Shown here: positions 1 to 9,489 of the stretch, piece by piece
How positions within the stretch are numbered: the first letter of the stretch is position 1
Layout of the letters: each line of letters opens with the position of its first letter
Assembly (NCBI GenBank): GCA_937907245.1
Contig: CALCUM010000003.1
Location: 428,501 to 492,500 of the forward strand
Source of the DNA: an uncultured Rhodobiaceae bacterium
Lineage (GTDB): Bacteria; Pseudomonadota; Alphaproteobacteria; RS24
DNA: 64,000 bases
Direction of reading: 5' to 3'
The notes under the pieces: generated by a model
The model's database searches: none
Seen by the model: the letters and a program-made list of their open reading frames with translations, nothing else
What the model was told of the DNA's origin: nothing
Program-made: the position numbers and the translations under genes

Positions 1-1096
1 CATCCACGCCACCAACATCAAAGCCATGGGCCATTAGCGCGCTCTGCATCGCTGAAATCTCTTTGGGCAAAAGCGGCCGGTCTGCCATCGGCCATTTGGT
101 TGTAAATGCCGCCTGCCCTGTAAATCGGTCGCTCAAATGCGCCACCGCCAGCGCATAGGCAGGCGCTGTATTATAGCGCAACAAAGCGCGGAAGTTTTTG
201 GTCACCAAAAAAATGGGCCCACGCGCGCCCGTGGGCGCAAATAAAGAGATATCTCCCAGCCCATCCGAAATTTCGCGCGATGGCGCAGACACACCCCTAT
301 CGCGCCAAAAAGCGGCTGGCTTGGGATGCTTGAGGCTAGCGACAGAGAAATCCATATCGACGGGCACTTGCACTTCAAAGCCCCATTCCAAACCGCGTCT
401 CCAGCCCATGCGTTTGAGGTAATTGGCGCTGGAGGCTAGCGCATCTTTCGGCTCTGTCCATATATCGCGCACGCCGTCGCCCGTTCCATCGGCGGCATAG
501 CCTTCATAGGTGGTGGGAATGAATTGCGTATGGCCCATAGCGCCGGCCCAACTGCCTTTAAAGTCGCTCAGCTCGACATCGCCAGACTGCAAAATTTTCA
601 AAGCTGCGAGCAATTGCTGTCGGCCAAACTCGGCGCGCTTGCCCGTATAGCCCAAAGTGGCCAAGGCTTGCAGCACAGAATGGCTACCTTTATTGCCGCC
701 ATAATTGGTCTCCACGCCCCAAATCGCGACTAATATTGTGCGCGGCACGCCGTATTTTTCTTCCAATTGCGCCAAGAAAGCTTCGCGTTCGGCCAATTGC
801 GCGCGGCCCAAAGCAAGGCGCTCGGGGGTTATCATTTGCAGCAAATAGGCCCAAATGGGTTTTACAAATTCAGGCTGGCGAGCCGCCAAGCGCAAAACTT
901 CCGGATCCGGCGTCAGCCCATCCAACACATTGACGTATTTTTCTGCGATGCCTTTTTTCTTGGCCTCAAGTTTAACCTCTTGGATGAAATGCGAAAACGT
1001 TTCATCTGCCGCCTGCAGCGGGCTGGCGCCCAATAGGGCCAAGACAAAAGAGAGGCAAATCATCGAGCGCACATTAAATCTCCTTGCAATAAGCAT
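1..1096 (-). CDS. Lytic murein transglycosylase, MltB family (3' end outside window)
   Basis: Cleaves the glycan strands of peptidoglycan in the periplasm, releasing 1,6-anhydromuropeptides. Translated from the ATG complementary to 1094-1096, it has a hydrophobic signal segment (about residues 10-30, ending SPLQA-A) and then the MltB/SltB catalytic domain. The motif VETNYGG places the catalytic Glu near residue 129, and GAMGHTQFIPTTY and a C-terminal NFRALLRYN block are family hallmarks. From about residue 345 a peptidoglycan-binding domain begins (LPKEISAMQSALMAHGFD) and is cut by the window edge, so about 365 residues are visible. It is divergent from galU. A later in-frame ATG (residue 12) is possible, but the first start keeps the basic n-region of the signal peptide. 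Confidence 0.9.
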   Translation of the reverse strand, partial: MLIARRFNVRSMICLSFVLALLGASPLQAADETFSHFIQEVKLEAKKKGIAEKYVNVLDGLTPDPEVLRLAARQPEFVKPIWAYLLQMITPERLALGRAQLAEREAFLAQLEEKYGVPRTILVAIWGVETNYGGNKGSHSVLQALATLGYTGKRAEFGRQQLLAALKILQSGDVELSDFKGSWAGAMGHTQFIPTTYEGYAADGTGDGVRDIWTEPKDALASSANYLKRMGWRRGLEWGFEVQVPVDMDFSVASLKHPKPAAFWRDRGVSAPSREISDGLGDISLFAPTGARGPIFLVTKNFRALLRYNTAPAYALAVAHLSDRFTGQAAFTTKWPMADRPLLPKEISAMQSALMAHGFDVGGVD

Positions 1097-1123
1097 TGGT
1101 TTATCCTGGGCTGTGGAGCAAAC

Positions 1124-1151
1124 TTGAACGGACGCAGAATTAGCCTAAACT
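1124..1151 (+). promoter_or_regulatory. Possible sigma70-type promoter for galU
   Basis: TTGAAC at 1124-1129 and TAAACT at 1146-1151 are separated by 16 bases, in the 118-base gap between the divergent transglycosylase and galU. The predicted start of transcription lies about 55 bases before the galU ATG. This is pattern matching only. Confidence 0.35.
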
Positions 1152-1214
1152 ATAGCCGATTCATACCATCACAAGCAGGCTATCTAAGCCCCATAAGGAT
1201 AAACCGAGACGCCC

Positions 1215-2105
1215 ATGACTGCTAAAATAAACACCGTCGTATTTCCCGTGGCTGGCCTCGGCACCCGCTTTTTGCCAGCCACCAAGGCTGTGCCAAAAGA
1301 AATGCTTCCCGTCGTCGATAAACCGCTCATTCAATGGGCGGTAGAAGAAGCCGCAGCGGCTGGCTGCACGCGGTTTGTTTTTGTTACAGCCCCCGAGAAG
1401 GGCGCGATTATGAAACATTTTTCGCCTGCGCCCCATTATTCCGACACATTGAAGGCGCGTGGCAAAACGCAAGAGCTAGAGCTTTTAAAAGCTGGCCTGC
1501 CCGAAAATGCAGAGCTGATTGAAGTCCACCAAGACCAACCCTTAGGCTTAGGGCATGCCATCTGGTGCGCCCGAGAGGCCGTAGGCCAAGCGCCTTTCGC
1601 GGTTATTCTGCCAGACGATATGGTGCAGCATAGCGTCGGATGTCTGTCGCAAATGGTGTCTGCGCACGCCCGCCTTGGTGGCAATCTTGTGGCCGTAGAA
1701 AATGTCCCCGCCGACCAGACCCACCGTTATGGCGTGCTAGACCCCGCTGGCGAGGCTGATGGTTTAATTGAAATTAAGGCACTGATAGAAAAGCCTGCCC
1801 CGGCCGAAGCGCCCTCGACACTAGCGATTATTGGCCGCTATATTTTCGATTCCGAGATTATGAACACGCTCTCGCGCGCGATTGCGGCAGAGGAAACAGG
1901 CGCAGGCGGAGAATTTCAAATCACCGATGCGATGAGCCAGTTAATCGGTCAAGTGCCCTTGCATGGGCTGCGCTTTCAAGGCACGCGCTATGACTGTGGA
2001 AATAGAGACGGGTTTTTAGAAGCCAATGTTGCTTTCTCGCTGGCCCAAGCCCAAGAAAGTGGCAATAAAAGTTTGCAATCCAAGCTGCGCCGTCTACTTG
2101 ATTAG
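1215..2105 (+). CDS. galU: UTP--glucose-1-phosphate uridylyltransferase
   Basis: Makes UDP-glucose from UTP and glucose-1-phosphate, supplying exopolysaccharide, LPS and sugar-nucleotide pathways in the cytoplasm. The 296-residue protein has the usual GalU length. The N-terminal nucleotide-binding loop GLGTRFLPATKAVPKEMLP lies at residues 14-32, and VDKPLIQWAVEEA follows directly. Further GalU-type blocks are LGLGHAIWCA, RYGVLDP and GGEFQITDAM. The next gene is the arabinose-5-phosphate isomerase of Kdo synthesis, 41 bases downstream on the same strand, so the pair probably serves surface polysaccharide precursor supply. Assignment is firm; physiological role in this organism is inferred. Confidence 0.95.
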   Translation: MTAKINTVVFPVAGLGTRFLPATKAVPKEMLPVVDKPLIQWAVEEAAAAGCTRFVFVTAPEKGAIMKHFSPAPHYSDTLKARGKTQELELLKAGLPENAELIEVHQDQPLGLGHAIWCAREAVGQAPFAVILPDDMVQHSVGCLSQMVSAHARLGGNLVAVENVPADQTHRYGVLDPAGEADGLIEIKALIEKPAPAEAPSTLAIIGRYIFDSEIMNTLSRAIAAEETGAGGEFQITDAMSQLIGQVPLHGLRFQGTRYDCGNRDGFLEANVAFSLAQAQESGNKSLQSKLRRLLD

Positions 2106-2146
2106 ATAGTGGTTTCAGGCATAATGCCTTCCACACAGGAGTTTCC

Positions 2147-3103
2147 ATGCCCACCGATGCCCTTAAGTCTGCCCAAAACACACTCGCCGCGGAGGCCGAA
2201 GGGCTTACCCTTTTATCGAAATCCTTAGGCGATGACTTTGTGGCTGCGGTCGAGCTTTTGGCTGGCGCGAAGGGTCGTGTGATTGTTTCTGGCATGGGCA
2301 AAAGCGGCCATATTGCCAATAAAATTACGGCCACTATGGCCTCTACGGGCACGCCCGCACAATTCGTCCATCCAGCCGAAGCCAGCCATGGCGACCTTGG
2401 CATGATTACCCAAGACGATGTGGTGCTAGGCCTTTCTTGGTCAGGCGGCACGCAAGAGCTATCGGGCCTCTTGCATTACACCAAACGCTTCAACATTCCG
2501 CTCATTGCCATTACCTCCAACAAACAGAGCTCGCTTGGCTTGAGTGCCAATATTTGCCTTGAGCTACCCAAAGCCAAAGAAGCCTGTCCCAATGGCTTGG
2601 CGCCCACCACTTCCACCACTATGCAGCTTGCCTTAGGCGATGCGCTGGCGGTGGCCTTGCTGGAAAGGCGCGACTTTTCAGCCTCCGATTTTAAAAACTT
2701 TCACCCGGGCGGCAAATTGGGCGCGAGCCTCAGCCGCGTGCACGATGTGATGCACAAAGCCCCTGACTTGCCGCTGGTTGCGGCAGATTTAAAAATGGAC
2801 GAAGCCCTCGTGGTAATGACCGAGAAAGGCTTTGGCTGCCTCGGCGTCATCACCTCCAATGGCGATTTGTCCGGCATTATTACAGATGGCGATTTGCGTC
2901 GCCACATGAGCCCAGATTTACTGAGCCAAACCGTCAGCGATATTATGACCGCCGACCCGCAAACCATCACCGGGCGAGAGATGACGGCAGAGGCTTTGAA
3001 CTTGATGCAAGAACGCAAAATACAATGTTTATTTGTCTGTGACGACAAGCAGCCCATCGGGCTTATTCGCGTCCTAGATTTACTTCGTATCGGCACAGCA
3101 TAA
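2147..3103 (+). CDS. kdsD: Arabinose-5-phosphate isomerase (KdsD/KpsF family)
   Basis: Converts ribulose-5-phosphate to arabinose-5-phosphate, the first committed step toward Kdo for lipopolysaccharide. The 318-residue protein has an N-terminal SIS sugar-isomerase domain (about residues 35-170, with VSGMGKSGHIANKI at 48-60) and two C-terminal CBS domains (about 205-318), the standard KdsD layout. The phrase FHPGGKLGASL links the two parts as in the family. An AGGAG ribosome site precedes the ATG. It follows galU and precedes a TonB receptor gene. A capsule-specific KpsF paralogue cannot be excluded, but no capsule genes are nearby. Confidence 0.92.
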   Translation: MPTDALKSAQNTLAAEAEGLTLLSKSLGDDFVAAVELLAGAKGRVIVSGMGKSGHIANKITATMASTGTPAQFVHPAEASHGDLGMITQDDVVLGLSWSGGTQELSGLLHYTKRFNIPLIAITSNKQSSLGLSANICLELPKAKEACPNGLAPTTSTTMQLALGDALAVALLERRDFSASDFKNFHPGGKLGASLSRVHDVMHKAPDLPLVAADLKMDEALVVMTEKGFGCLGVITSNGDLSGIITDGDLRRHMSPDLLSQTVSDIMTADPQTITGREMTAEALNLMQERKIQCLFVCDDKQPIGLIRVLDLLRIGTA

Positions 3104-3132
3104 GCCGCTAAACTATATAAGGAGCCACTACC

Positions 3133-5232
3133 ATGCGAATGAAAGCCATGAAAATAAGTTTGAAAACCACTTTATTAGCGGCGGTTGTAAGCGGAGCTTA
3201 TTTGCCTGCACAGGCGCAAAACGAAGGCGTCGACGAAGTTGTTGTCACCACCACACGGGCGCCTAGTTTGCGGTTAGATAATCCGGGCAATATCGCCACG
3301 CTAGACCCATCCGAAAGCATCTCGTTATTTCCTGTTGAATTGCTCAACACCGCGCCCGGCGTTCACATTCACCGCGGCAGCGGCCAAGAGCATCTCACCG
3401 CCATTCGCTCCCCCGTCTTGGTAGGCGGCGCGGGCGCAGGCTCGTTTCTCTACCTTGAAGACGGCATCCCCATGCGCGCGCCTGGCTTTGCCAATGTAAA
3501 CGCGCTCATGGATGCGCATCCGCAAAATAATGGCAGCGTCGAAATTGTGCGCGGGCCCGGCTCGGCGCTTTATGGCTCGAACGCTGTGCACGGTCTGATT
3601 AACTTCATCGCCGCTCCACTTGACGATGCCGCACAATCTGTAGATGTCGCGGCTGGCTCCTATGGCCGCCACGCGCTGGGCCTGATGTCGTCGCAAACCC
3701 ATGAAGGCTTCACCTCGCGCATCACCCTAGACCTCAACGGCGAGGAAGACGGCTATCGCGATGAACAAAGTTTTGGCCAGCAAAAAGCCCGCGTCGAAAG
3801 CGAATGGAAAAAAGCCGACACTGAGTATCGTTTCTCACTATCGGCTATGAACCTCAATCAGGAAACCGCTGGCTACGTGAAAACCGAAGATTGCGGAGAC
3901 GGCACAATTGAAGCTTACGACGTTGAAGCTTGCGCTAAATCCAATCCAAATCCCGAGGCTTATCGGGACGCCGAAGCTTATCGGTCTTACTTGCGCATGA
4001 CCCGCAAGCTAGACGATGGGGCAACGCTAACGCTGACGCCCTATGCACGCAGCAATGATATGACTTTCATCATGCATTTTCTGCCGACCAATCCGATTGA
4101 AGAAAACAGCCATACAAGCGTTGGCCTGCAAACGGCTTATGCTCGTTCCACCGCTGGCGTGGACTACGTCGCTGGCATTGATGTCGAACTTACGCAAGGT
4201 GAGTTGAGTGAAGTGCAAACTGAGGGTGCTGACCAGTACAATAACTATTTACCTGGCACGCACTATGACTTTGAAGTCGACGCGCAAGTTATTGCTCCCT
4301 ATGTCCACGCCGTCTGGGCGTTGAGCGACCGCACTCAGCTGACCACAGGCGTGAGAGTTGAATTGACAGAATATGACTACACCGACAATACGAGTGGCGG
4401 TCTTTCTGGAAAATTATTTCGTCCTGTTTCACAAACCAATGACTTCACAGACGTGTCTCCTAAAATTGGTCTAGTACATCAACTGGCAGACAATCGCCGT
4501 GTATTTGCTAACTTGGCGCGCGCCGCACGGGCGCCACAAGTGACAGACCTCTATCGTCTACGCGACGATGACAAGGCAGGCGTAGCAATTAATCCAGACC
4601 CCAATGACTTGGACAGTGAAACGCTAGACAGCTTAGAGATTGGATACCGCGCTATTTATCCGTCGGCATCATATGAGTTAACCGCGTTTACCATGCAGAA
4701 AGACAATTATCATTTCCGCGATGGAGACGACCGCTATGAAACCGACGGACAAACTAAACACGTCGGCATTGAGTTAAGGCTCAACTGGTTACTAGCCAAT
4801 AATCTAGAACTCGACTCAAGCCTAACGTATGCAAAACACGAATACGCCTTTGACCGCGAAGTGGGTCTCGTGGCATTTGGCTCAAATGAAGCCGAAACCA
4901 TCACCGACGGCAATACCATTGACGGCGCGCCTGAAACTTTGGGCAACACCAAGCTGACCTATACCGCCAACGCGCGTATCGATGCGTCGCTGACTTGGGA
5001 GCATGTCGGTGAGTATTTTATGGATGCCTCCAACTCAGCCGAGTATGAGGGCCATGACATCTTCGGGCTTGGCGTCGATTACATGTTATCTGGCGATAGC
5101 GCGGTAAGCCTTCGCGTCGATAATCTATTCGACGAAGGCTACGCTAAACGCGCCGACAAATGGTTCGGAGACAATCGTTATTTCCCGGGCGAAGGCCGCC
5201 GTTTGATGCTGCGCTTCACCCGCGATTACTAA
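3133..5232 (+). CDS. TonB-dependent outer-membrane receptor, substrate unknown
   Basis: An outer-membrane active transporter driven by TonB-ExbB-ExbD. The 699-residue protein has a signal peptide (about residues 1-29, ending PAQAQA-type), a TonB box DEVVVTTTRAP just after it, a plug domain (about 40-165 with RGPGSALYGSNAVHGLINFI) and a C-terminal 22-strand type barrel ending in an aromatic FTRDY. A second ATG six codons in (MKISLKTT) could be used instead; a GGAG site sits nearer the first. It lies 30 bases after kdsD and its end nearly abuts the convergent msrA (3 bases). No riboswitch or Fur-like site was recognised, so the ligand cannot be named. Confidence 0.9.
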   Translation: MRMKAMKISLKTTLLAAVVSGAYLPAQAQNEGVDEVVVTTTRAPSLRLDNPGNIATLDPSESISLFPVELLNTAPGVHIHRGSGQEHLTAIRSPVLVGGAGAGSFLYLEDGIPMRAPGFANVNALMDAHPQNNGSVEIVRGPGSALYGSNAVHGLINFIAAPLDDAAQSVDVAAGSYGRHALGLMSSQTHEGFTSRITLDLNGEEDGYRDEQSFGQQKARVESEWKKADTEYRFSLSAMNLNQETAGYVKTEDCGDGTIEAYDVEACAKSNPNPEAYRDAEAYRSYLRMTRKLDDGATLTLTPYARSNDMTFIMHFLPTNPIEENSHTSVGLQTAYARSTAGVDYVAGIDVELTQGELSEVQTEGADQYNNYLPGTHYDFEVDAQVIAPYVHAVWALSDRTQLTTGVRVELTEYDYTDNTSGGLSGKLFRPVSQTNDFTDVSPKIGLVHQLADNRRVFANLARAARAPQVTDLYRLRDDDKAGVAINPDPNDLDSETLDSLEIGYRAIYPSASYELTAFTMQKDNYHFRDGDDRYETDGQTKHVGIELRLNWLLANNLELDSSLTYAKHEYAFDREVGLVAFGSNEAETITDGNTIDGAPETLGNTKLTYTANARIDASLTWEHVGEYFMDASNSAEYEGHDIFGLGVDYMLSGDSAVSLRVDNLFDEGYAKRADKWFGDNRYFPGEGRRLMLRFTRDY

Positions 5233-5235
5233 TCG

Positions 5236-5883
5236 CTAGCTAGGAATACCAAGGGGGCAGGCCACGCCTGTCCCGCCCATTCCGCAATAGCCATTGGGGT
5301 TTTTGCCCAAATATTGCTGATGGTAATCTTCCGCATAGTAAAACACCGGTGCATCAATAATCTCTGTCGTTATGGCGCCATAGCCCGCTTGAGAGAGACC
5401 CGTTTGAAACCGATCGCGGCTGGCTTCCACGGCCTGTTTTTGCGCCGCCGAAACGCAATAAACGCCGGAGCGATATTGCGTGCCCACATCATTGCCTTGG
5501 CGCATGCCTTGGGTCGGGTCATGGTTTTCCCAGAACACTTGCAAAATACCGTCGAGCGAAATTTGGGCTGGGTCGAACACCACTTGCACCACTTCATTAT
5601 GTCCAGTTTGGCCACTGCACACTTCTTCATAGCTTGGGTTGGGCGTAAAGCCGCCAGCATAGCCTACTTGCGTGGAGTAAACGCCGGTCGCATTCCAGAA
5701 CTTGCGTTCCGCGCCCCAAAAGCAGCCCATGCCTACGATGATGGTTTCCATGCCCTCGGGCCACGGTGCCACCATTGGGCTACCCAAAATAAAATGCTTT
5801 TCTGGCACTGGCAGCGCCATATCGCGCCCTGGCAAACTTTGCGCGGCGTCAATCATTTCGGTTTTCTTTCCAAGTCCAAACAT
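5236..5883 (-). CDS. msrA: Peptide-methionine (S)-S-oxide reductase
   Basis: Repairs oxidised methionine in proteins by reducing the S-epimer of methionine sulfoxide. The 215-residue protein carries the active-site motif GCFWGAER with nucleophilic Cys near residue 54, the [13 protein letters not shown] block, and a C-terminal [11 protein letters not shown] tail with candidate resolving cysteines. About 45 residues precede the core domain, an extension seen in the longer MsrA subtype; no obvious signal peptide is present, so a cytoplasmic site is likely. It is the last gene of a same-strand run (ABC ATPases) and is separated from the upstream ABC gene by a 16-bp tandem repeat array. Confidence 0.93.
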   Translation of the reverse strand: MFGLGKKTEMIDAAQSLPGRDMALPVPEKHFILGSPMVAPWPEGMETIIVGMGCFWGAERKFWNATGVYSTQVGYAGGFTPNPSYEEVCSGQTGHNEVVQVVFDPAQISLDGILQVFWENHDPTQGMRQGNDVGTQYRSGVYCVSAAQKQAVEASRDRFQTGLSQAGYGAITTEIIDAPVFYYAEDYHQQYLGKNPNGYCGMGGTGVACPLGIPS

Positions 5884-5896
5884 CGCTTTCTCCTTC

Positions 5897-5970
5897 GGTT
5901 AAGCCGGGCGGCGGTTAAGCCGGGCGGCGGTTAAGCCATTCGGCGGTTAAGCGGGGCGGCGGTTAAGCGG
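5897..5970. repeat. 16-bp tandem repeat array, 4.6 copies
   Basis: Copies of GGTTAAGCCGGGCGGC begin at 5897, 5913, 5929 and 5945, with a partial fifth at 5961. The first two are identical; the third and fourth carry 2-3 changes. The array fills the gap between msrA and the MlaF-like gene, and the partial copy contains the stop codon of the latter (read on the minus strand). Confidence 0.9.
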
Positions 5971-6724
5971 CAGCTGTCAGTGTTGAAATAGGGCCATCGC
6001 GGCTGCCGGCCAGTAATTGGCGCAACCAAGCATTGTCATCGGTCTCCGCCGCTTTGGCCGAGCCATGCCAACGCAATTCGCCTTCATGCATCACCCCAAT
6101 TTCATCATAGGCCTCGGTAAGGCCAACCATATTGCTGGTCACAGAAATAACACAAGCGCCACTCTCGCGCGCCAAAGCGCTAATCATATCATCCACCCGC
6201 GCCGACAAAATAGGGTCGAGACCCGCCGTTGGATTATCTAGCAGCAAAATATCTGGCTTGGTGGCAATGGCGCGAGCAAAGCCCACGCGCTTTTGCATGC
6301 CGCCCGATAAATCGGCCGGAAATAAATCAGCATTGGCAGTCGGCAGACCCACGCGGGGCAATAGGGCTTCCGCTTCGGCGCGTGCCTCGTCGCGCGCCAT
6401 ACCATTGGCAATCAAGCGAAAGGCGATGTTTTCCCATACCGGCAAACTGTCAAACAAAGCGTTTTGTTGAAACAACATCCCCACCCGATCGTTCAAACTC
6501 GCGGCGCGCTCATCTGAAATACCCACGGTTTCCCCATCGATGGAAATTGTGCCGCCATCCGTGCCATAAAGCCCGACGAGGCATTTCAGCAAAACCGATT
6601 TGCCTGCCGCGGTTGGCCCAATCAGGGCTAACGAGCGACCCGCTTCAAGCGATAAGCTAACGCCGTTCAAGGCTTTGAGGGAGCCAAAACTCTTACTGAC
6701 CTTGTCAATTTGGATGCGGCTCAT
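5963..6724 (-). CDS. ABC transporter ATP-binding protein, MlaF/Mce-associated type, atypical Walker B
   Basis: Resembles the ATPase of Mla/Mce lipid transporters, which move phospholipid-like substrates between membranes. From the ATG at 6722-6724 (AAGGA upstream) the protein is 253 residues. Walker A is GPTAAGKS (36-43), the signature is LSGGMQKR (139-146), and Walker B is LLLDNPTAGLD (160-170). The residue after the Walker B Asp is Asn164 instead of the catalytic Glu expected in an active ABC ATPase; the codon at 6233-6235 reads AAT on the coding strand. No MlaE permease, MlaD or MlaC gene is adjacent. It follows the B12 ATPase by 33 bases and may be co-transcribed with it. Confidence 0.8.
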   Translation of the reverse strand: MSRIQIDKVSKSFGSLKALNGVSLSLEAGRSLALIGPTAAGKSVLLKCLVGLYGTDGGTISIDGETVGISDERAASLNDRVGMLFQQNALFDSLPVWENIAFRLIANGMARDEARAEAEALLPRVGLPTANADLFPADLSGGMQKRVGFARAIATKPDILLLDNPTAGLDPILSARVDDMISALARESGACVISVTSNMVGLTEAYDEIGVMHEGELRWHGSAKAAETDDNAWLRQLLAGSRDGPISTLTAAA

Positions 6725-6757
6725 AGGGTTTCCTTTTCGCGAATTAGGGCGATACAC

Positions 6758-7504
6758 TTACATTGTCGGCACTAGGTATTGGGCGTCGCCCACCGCCATA
6801 ACATCAAACTCAACATCGAAGATAGGCTCAAGTTGGCTCGGCGTAAAGACATCTCGCGGCGCGCCTTGCGCCTTCAGCACGCCGTTTTGCAAAAGCAAAA
6901 CATGGTCGCAAAACGCAAAAGCTAAATTTAAATCATGCATCACCACACCAACCGCCGCACCATCATCGGCCGCGCCACGCAACAAATGCATGAGCCCCAA
7001 GGCGCCTGCAACATCGAGGGATTGCGTCGGTTCATCGAGCAATAATAAAGGCGCATTGGCTACCAGCAGACGCGCCATAAACACCCGCGACCGCTCGCCG
7101 CCCGACAGCGTATCAATGGGGCGATCGCTAAATTGCGTGACGTGGCAGCGCGCCAAAGCCGCCGTCACCAACTCGTCATTGCGAAACCCATAGGGCAAAA
7201 GCCCCAAGGCCACAACATCGCGGCAAGACAGCGGCCAAGCGATATTTTGAAACTGTGACAAATAAGCCAAATTGCGGGCCCGCGTTTTCCGGTTTTTCCA
7301 ATTGCAGCCTTCCAGATGAATAGAGCCCGCACTGAGCGGCGCAAGCCCTGCGGCGGCGCGCAGCAAAGTGGTTTTGCCCGCCCCATTGGGGCCCACAATC
7401 GCGGTGATTTGACCTGCCTCAAAACGACAGCTTATGTCGTGCAAAATCGATTTTTGCGTCGTGGAGTCAGGCGTTAAAGCCGATACGTTTTTCAGCTCAA
7501 GCAT
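6758..7504 (-). CDS. btuD: ABC transporter ATP-binding protein of the cobalamin/siderophore family (BtuD-like)
   Basis: Energises import of a metal chelate, here most likely vitamin B12, through the inner membrane. The 248-residue protein has Walker A GPNGAGKTT near residue 38, the signature TLSGGERSRVFMARLL, Walker B LLLLDEPTQSLD with the normal catalytic Glu, and a switch His in VVMHDLNLA. It lies downstream of the riboswitch-controlled BtuB-like receptor on the same strand, with the FecCD-type permease beyond it, giving a complete B12 importer. Haem or siderophore import uses the same family, so the substrate rests on the riboswitch. Confidence 0.85.
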   Translation of the reverse strand: MLELKNVSALTPDSTTQKSILHDISCRFEAGQITAIVGPNGAGKTTLLRAAAGLAPLSAGSIHLEGCNWKNRKTRARNLAYLSQFQNIAWPLSCRDVVALGLLPYGFRNDELVTAALARCHVTQFSDRPIDTLSGGERSRVFMARLLVANAPLLLLDEPTQSLDVAGALGLMHLLRGAADDGAAVGVVMHDLNLAFAFCDHVLLLQNGVLKAQGAPRDVFTPSQLEPIFDVEFDVMAVGDAQYLVPTM

Positions 7505-7646
7505 AGTCCATCACCGTATTTCGTTGAAAAACAGCCATACCCAGCGCGACCCAATTGAGGTTCGCGCTGGGAGAAAGGCTGACAATTTTTCTGTTCTTAT
7601 TCATGCTAAAAACATGTCACATTTTTGCAACAACTTCTAGGCGGTT

Positions 7647-9461
7647 CTAGAAATTTGCGGTGAGGCCCATATAGAAAACCCGCCCTTGGGTGCCGTAACC
7701 AGAAACCGTCTCGTAGTCTTCGTCAAACGCGTTTTCGATACGGGCATTGGCTTTTAAATTCTTATCGATGTGAAACACACCGCGAAAGTTCACCAGCGTG
7801 TAGTCGTCAAGTTTTATACTTCCAACATCTACAACATCCTCGATGCGCTGGGCGGTTATCCCAAACTGCAACCGCTCGTTAAAGGCATAATCGGCACTAG
7901 CACTTATTTGTCGGCGTGGAACCCGAACTTCTCGCTCCCTGCTACCGCTATTGTTAGCCAGCGGTTTCTTGCTATCTGTATAATTTGCATTCACGGATGC
8001 AGACAGATTTTCTAACAGTTTCCAATTAATACTGGCTTCCAGCCCCGAAACTTTCGAAGTGCCGTCAATCTGACGATTAACATAAGAATTAGGGTCATAT
8101 CCGATAATATCATCAACCCGTAAATTGAATACCGTGACGGAAACGCGGTTTTCATCATGGTGCCAATCAACCCCTATTTCGCTACTCGTGCTTGTTTCAG
8201 GCTTAAGGTTCGGGTTTCCGTAAACTTGCAAAAACAATTCGGCCAGGCTGGGCGCACGAAAACCCGTGCCGTAAGCAACCCTAAATGAGACACGCTCACT
8301 GGCTGCCGCAGCCGAGGTAATTCGGTAGGTTTCCTGCGTACCAAAAAGGCTATGGTCATCTTGCCGAAGAGCGACAGTAGCCGTGAGGCCGTCAAACAAC
8401 GTACTTTGAGCAAGAGCATAGAAAGACGTCACATCGATTTTGCTCGTACCGCCGTCGGAAAATGATTCCTTTGTATCCTCGGCTCCAATGACTAATTTGT
8501 GGTCCTCGCGTAAACGAAAAATTCCGCGATAAGACAAGACATCTCGGTCTGCTTCTTTGAATGCATCGGAAGCAAAGTTGATGAACTCCTCAGCCTCGCT
8601 ATTATACTGTACTAAATCCACTGAATGTTTTGCTGTGTCCCCGTCATAAACGGCGGCGACCCGCCCAGCCATTCGGTCAAACTTTTCAAATTTACCAACT
8701 TCATCCGCCCTCGAAAAACGGGCGTCGGACGCGACTTCACCTTGCGCATAACGAGCAGCCACCTCAATGGAGAGAGCCTCGTTCAAATAAACTTCGGCGC
8801 GCCCGTTAAAGCGGTCGTTTTCATATCCGTCTCTTTCCCTATTTCCGAGTTCCTCCGCGGCAGCCGATACGCCATCGGTTTTCAAGGCACCCAAAGCAAA
8901 TCCATAAGCTGCTATTTCACTCTCTCCCCGACTTGTTAAGGATAGGTTCGAGGTGTCGAAGGCACCTACTTCCGCATGAACCTTGGAACTTGTTTCCCCC
9001 CCAATTGCTGTCGTCTGTGAAATGACGCCCGCAATCGTGTTTGAACCATAAAGAACACCCTGCGAGCCTCTCAAAATCTCTATTTGCCCAACACCTTGCG
9101 GGATTACATCTCCCCAAAGAACCTGATTTGACCTTGGGTCAAATAATGAAATCCCATCCACCCGTAGGTCTGTATATTTGCCCGGCAAGCCTCGCAAAAA
9201 TACATTGGAGAGAGAGCCAACGCCGCCCGTTTGCGGAATGTTGACCCCCTTAAGCTTCAGCGCATCCTGCAAATAGATAACCTGCTGATTTTCTAGATCT
9301 TCTGCCGTAATGACATCCACCGAGGCACCAATTTGCGCGGCCGGTGTTGGGATGCCCGTGGCCGAGACGATAATCTCATCGACCTCTTGAGCGAAACTAG
9401 GCGCCATCAGGCTGGCACTCAAGCACAGAACTGTGATGGCAGATAAATAAATATTTTTCAT
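7647..9461 (-). CDS. btuB: TonB-dependent vitamin B12 receptor
   Basis: Outer-membrane receptor that brings cobalamin into the periplasm using TonB energy. The 604-residue length matches BtuB. Signal peptide about residues 1-24 (ending PSFAQ), TonB box DEIIVSATG near 28-36, then a plug domain with IEILRGSQGVLYGSNTIAGVI; the barrel ends in an aromatic residue (GLTANF). The leader carries a cobalamin riboswitch (9575-9765), which is the main reason for the B12 assignment. A 7-bp hairpin (9490-9511) lies between the aptamer and the start codon. The B12 ATPase gene follows after 142 bases. Confidence 0.88.
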   Translation of the reverse strand: MKNIYLSAITVLCLSASLMAPSFAQEVDEIIVSATGIPTPAAQIGASVDVITAEDLENQQVIYLQDALKLKGVNIPQTGGVGSLSNVFLRGLPGKYTDLRVDGISLFDPRSNQVLWGDVIPQGVGQIEILRGSQGVLYGSNTIAGVISQTTAIGGETSSKVHAEVGAFDTSNLSLTSRGESEIAAYGFALGALKTDGVSAAAEELGNRERDGYENDRFNGRAEVYLNEALSIEVAARYAQGEVASDARFSRADEVGKFEKFDRMAGRVAAVYDGDTAKHSVDLVQYNSEAEEFINFASDAFKEADRDVLSYRGIFRLREDHKLVIGAEDTKESFSDGGTSKIDVTSFYALAQSTLFDGLTATVALRQDDHSLFGTQETYRITSAAAASERVSFRVAYGTGFRAPSLAELFLQVYGNPNLKPETSTSSEIGVDWHHDENRVSVTVFNLRVDDIIGYDPNSYVNRQIDGTSKVSGLEASINWKLLENLSASVNANYTDSKKPLANNSGSREREVRVPRRQISASADYAFNERLQFGITAQRIEDVVDVGSIKLDDYTLVNFRGVFHIDKNLKANARIENAFDEDYETVSGYGTQGRVFYMGLTANF

Positions 9462-9489
9462 GTTGTTACTCCAAACAGACGAAAGAACC

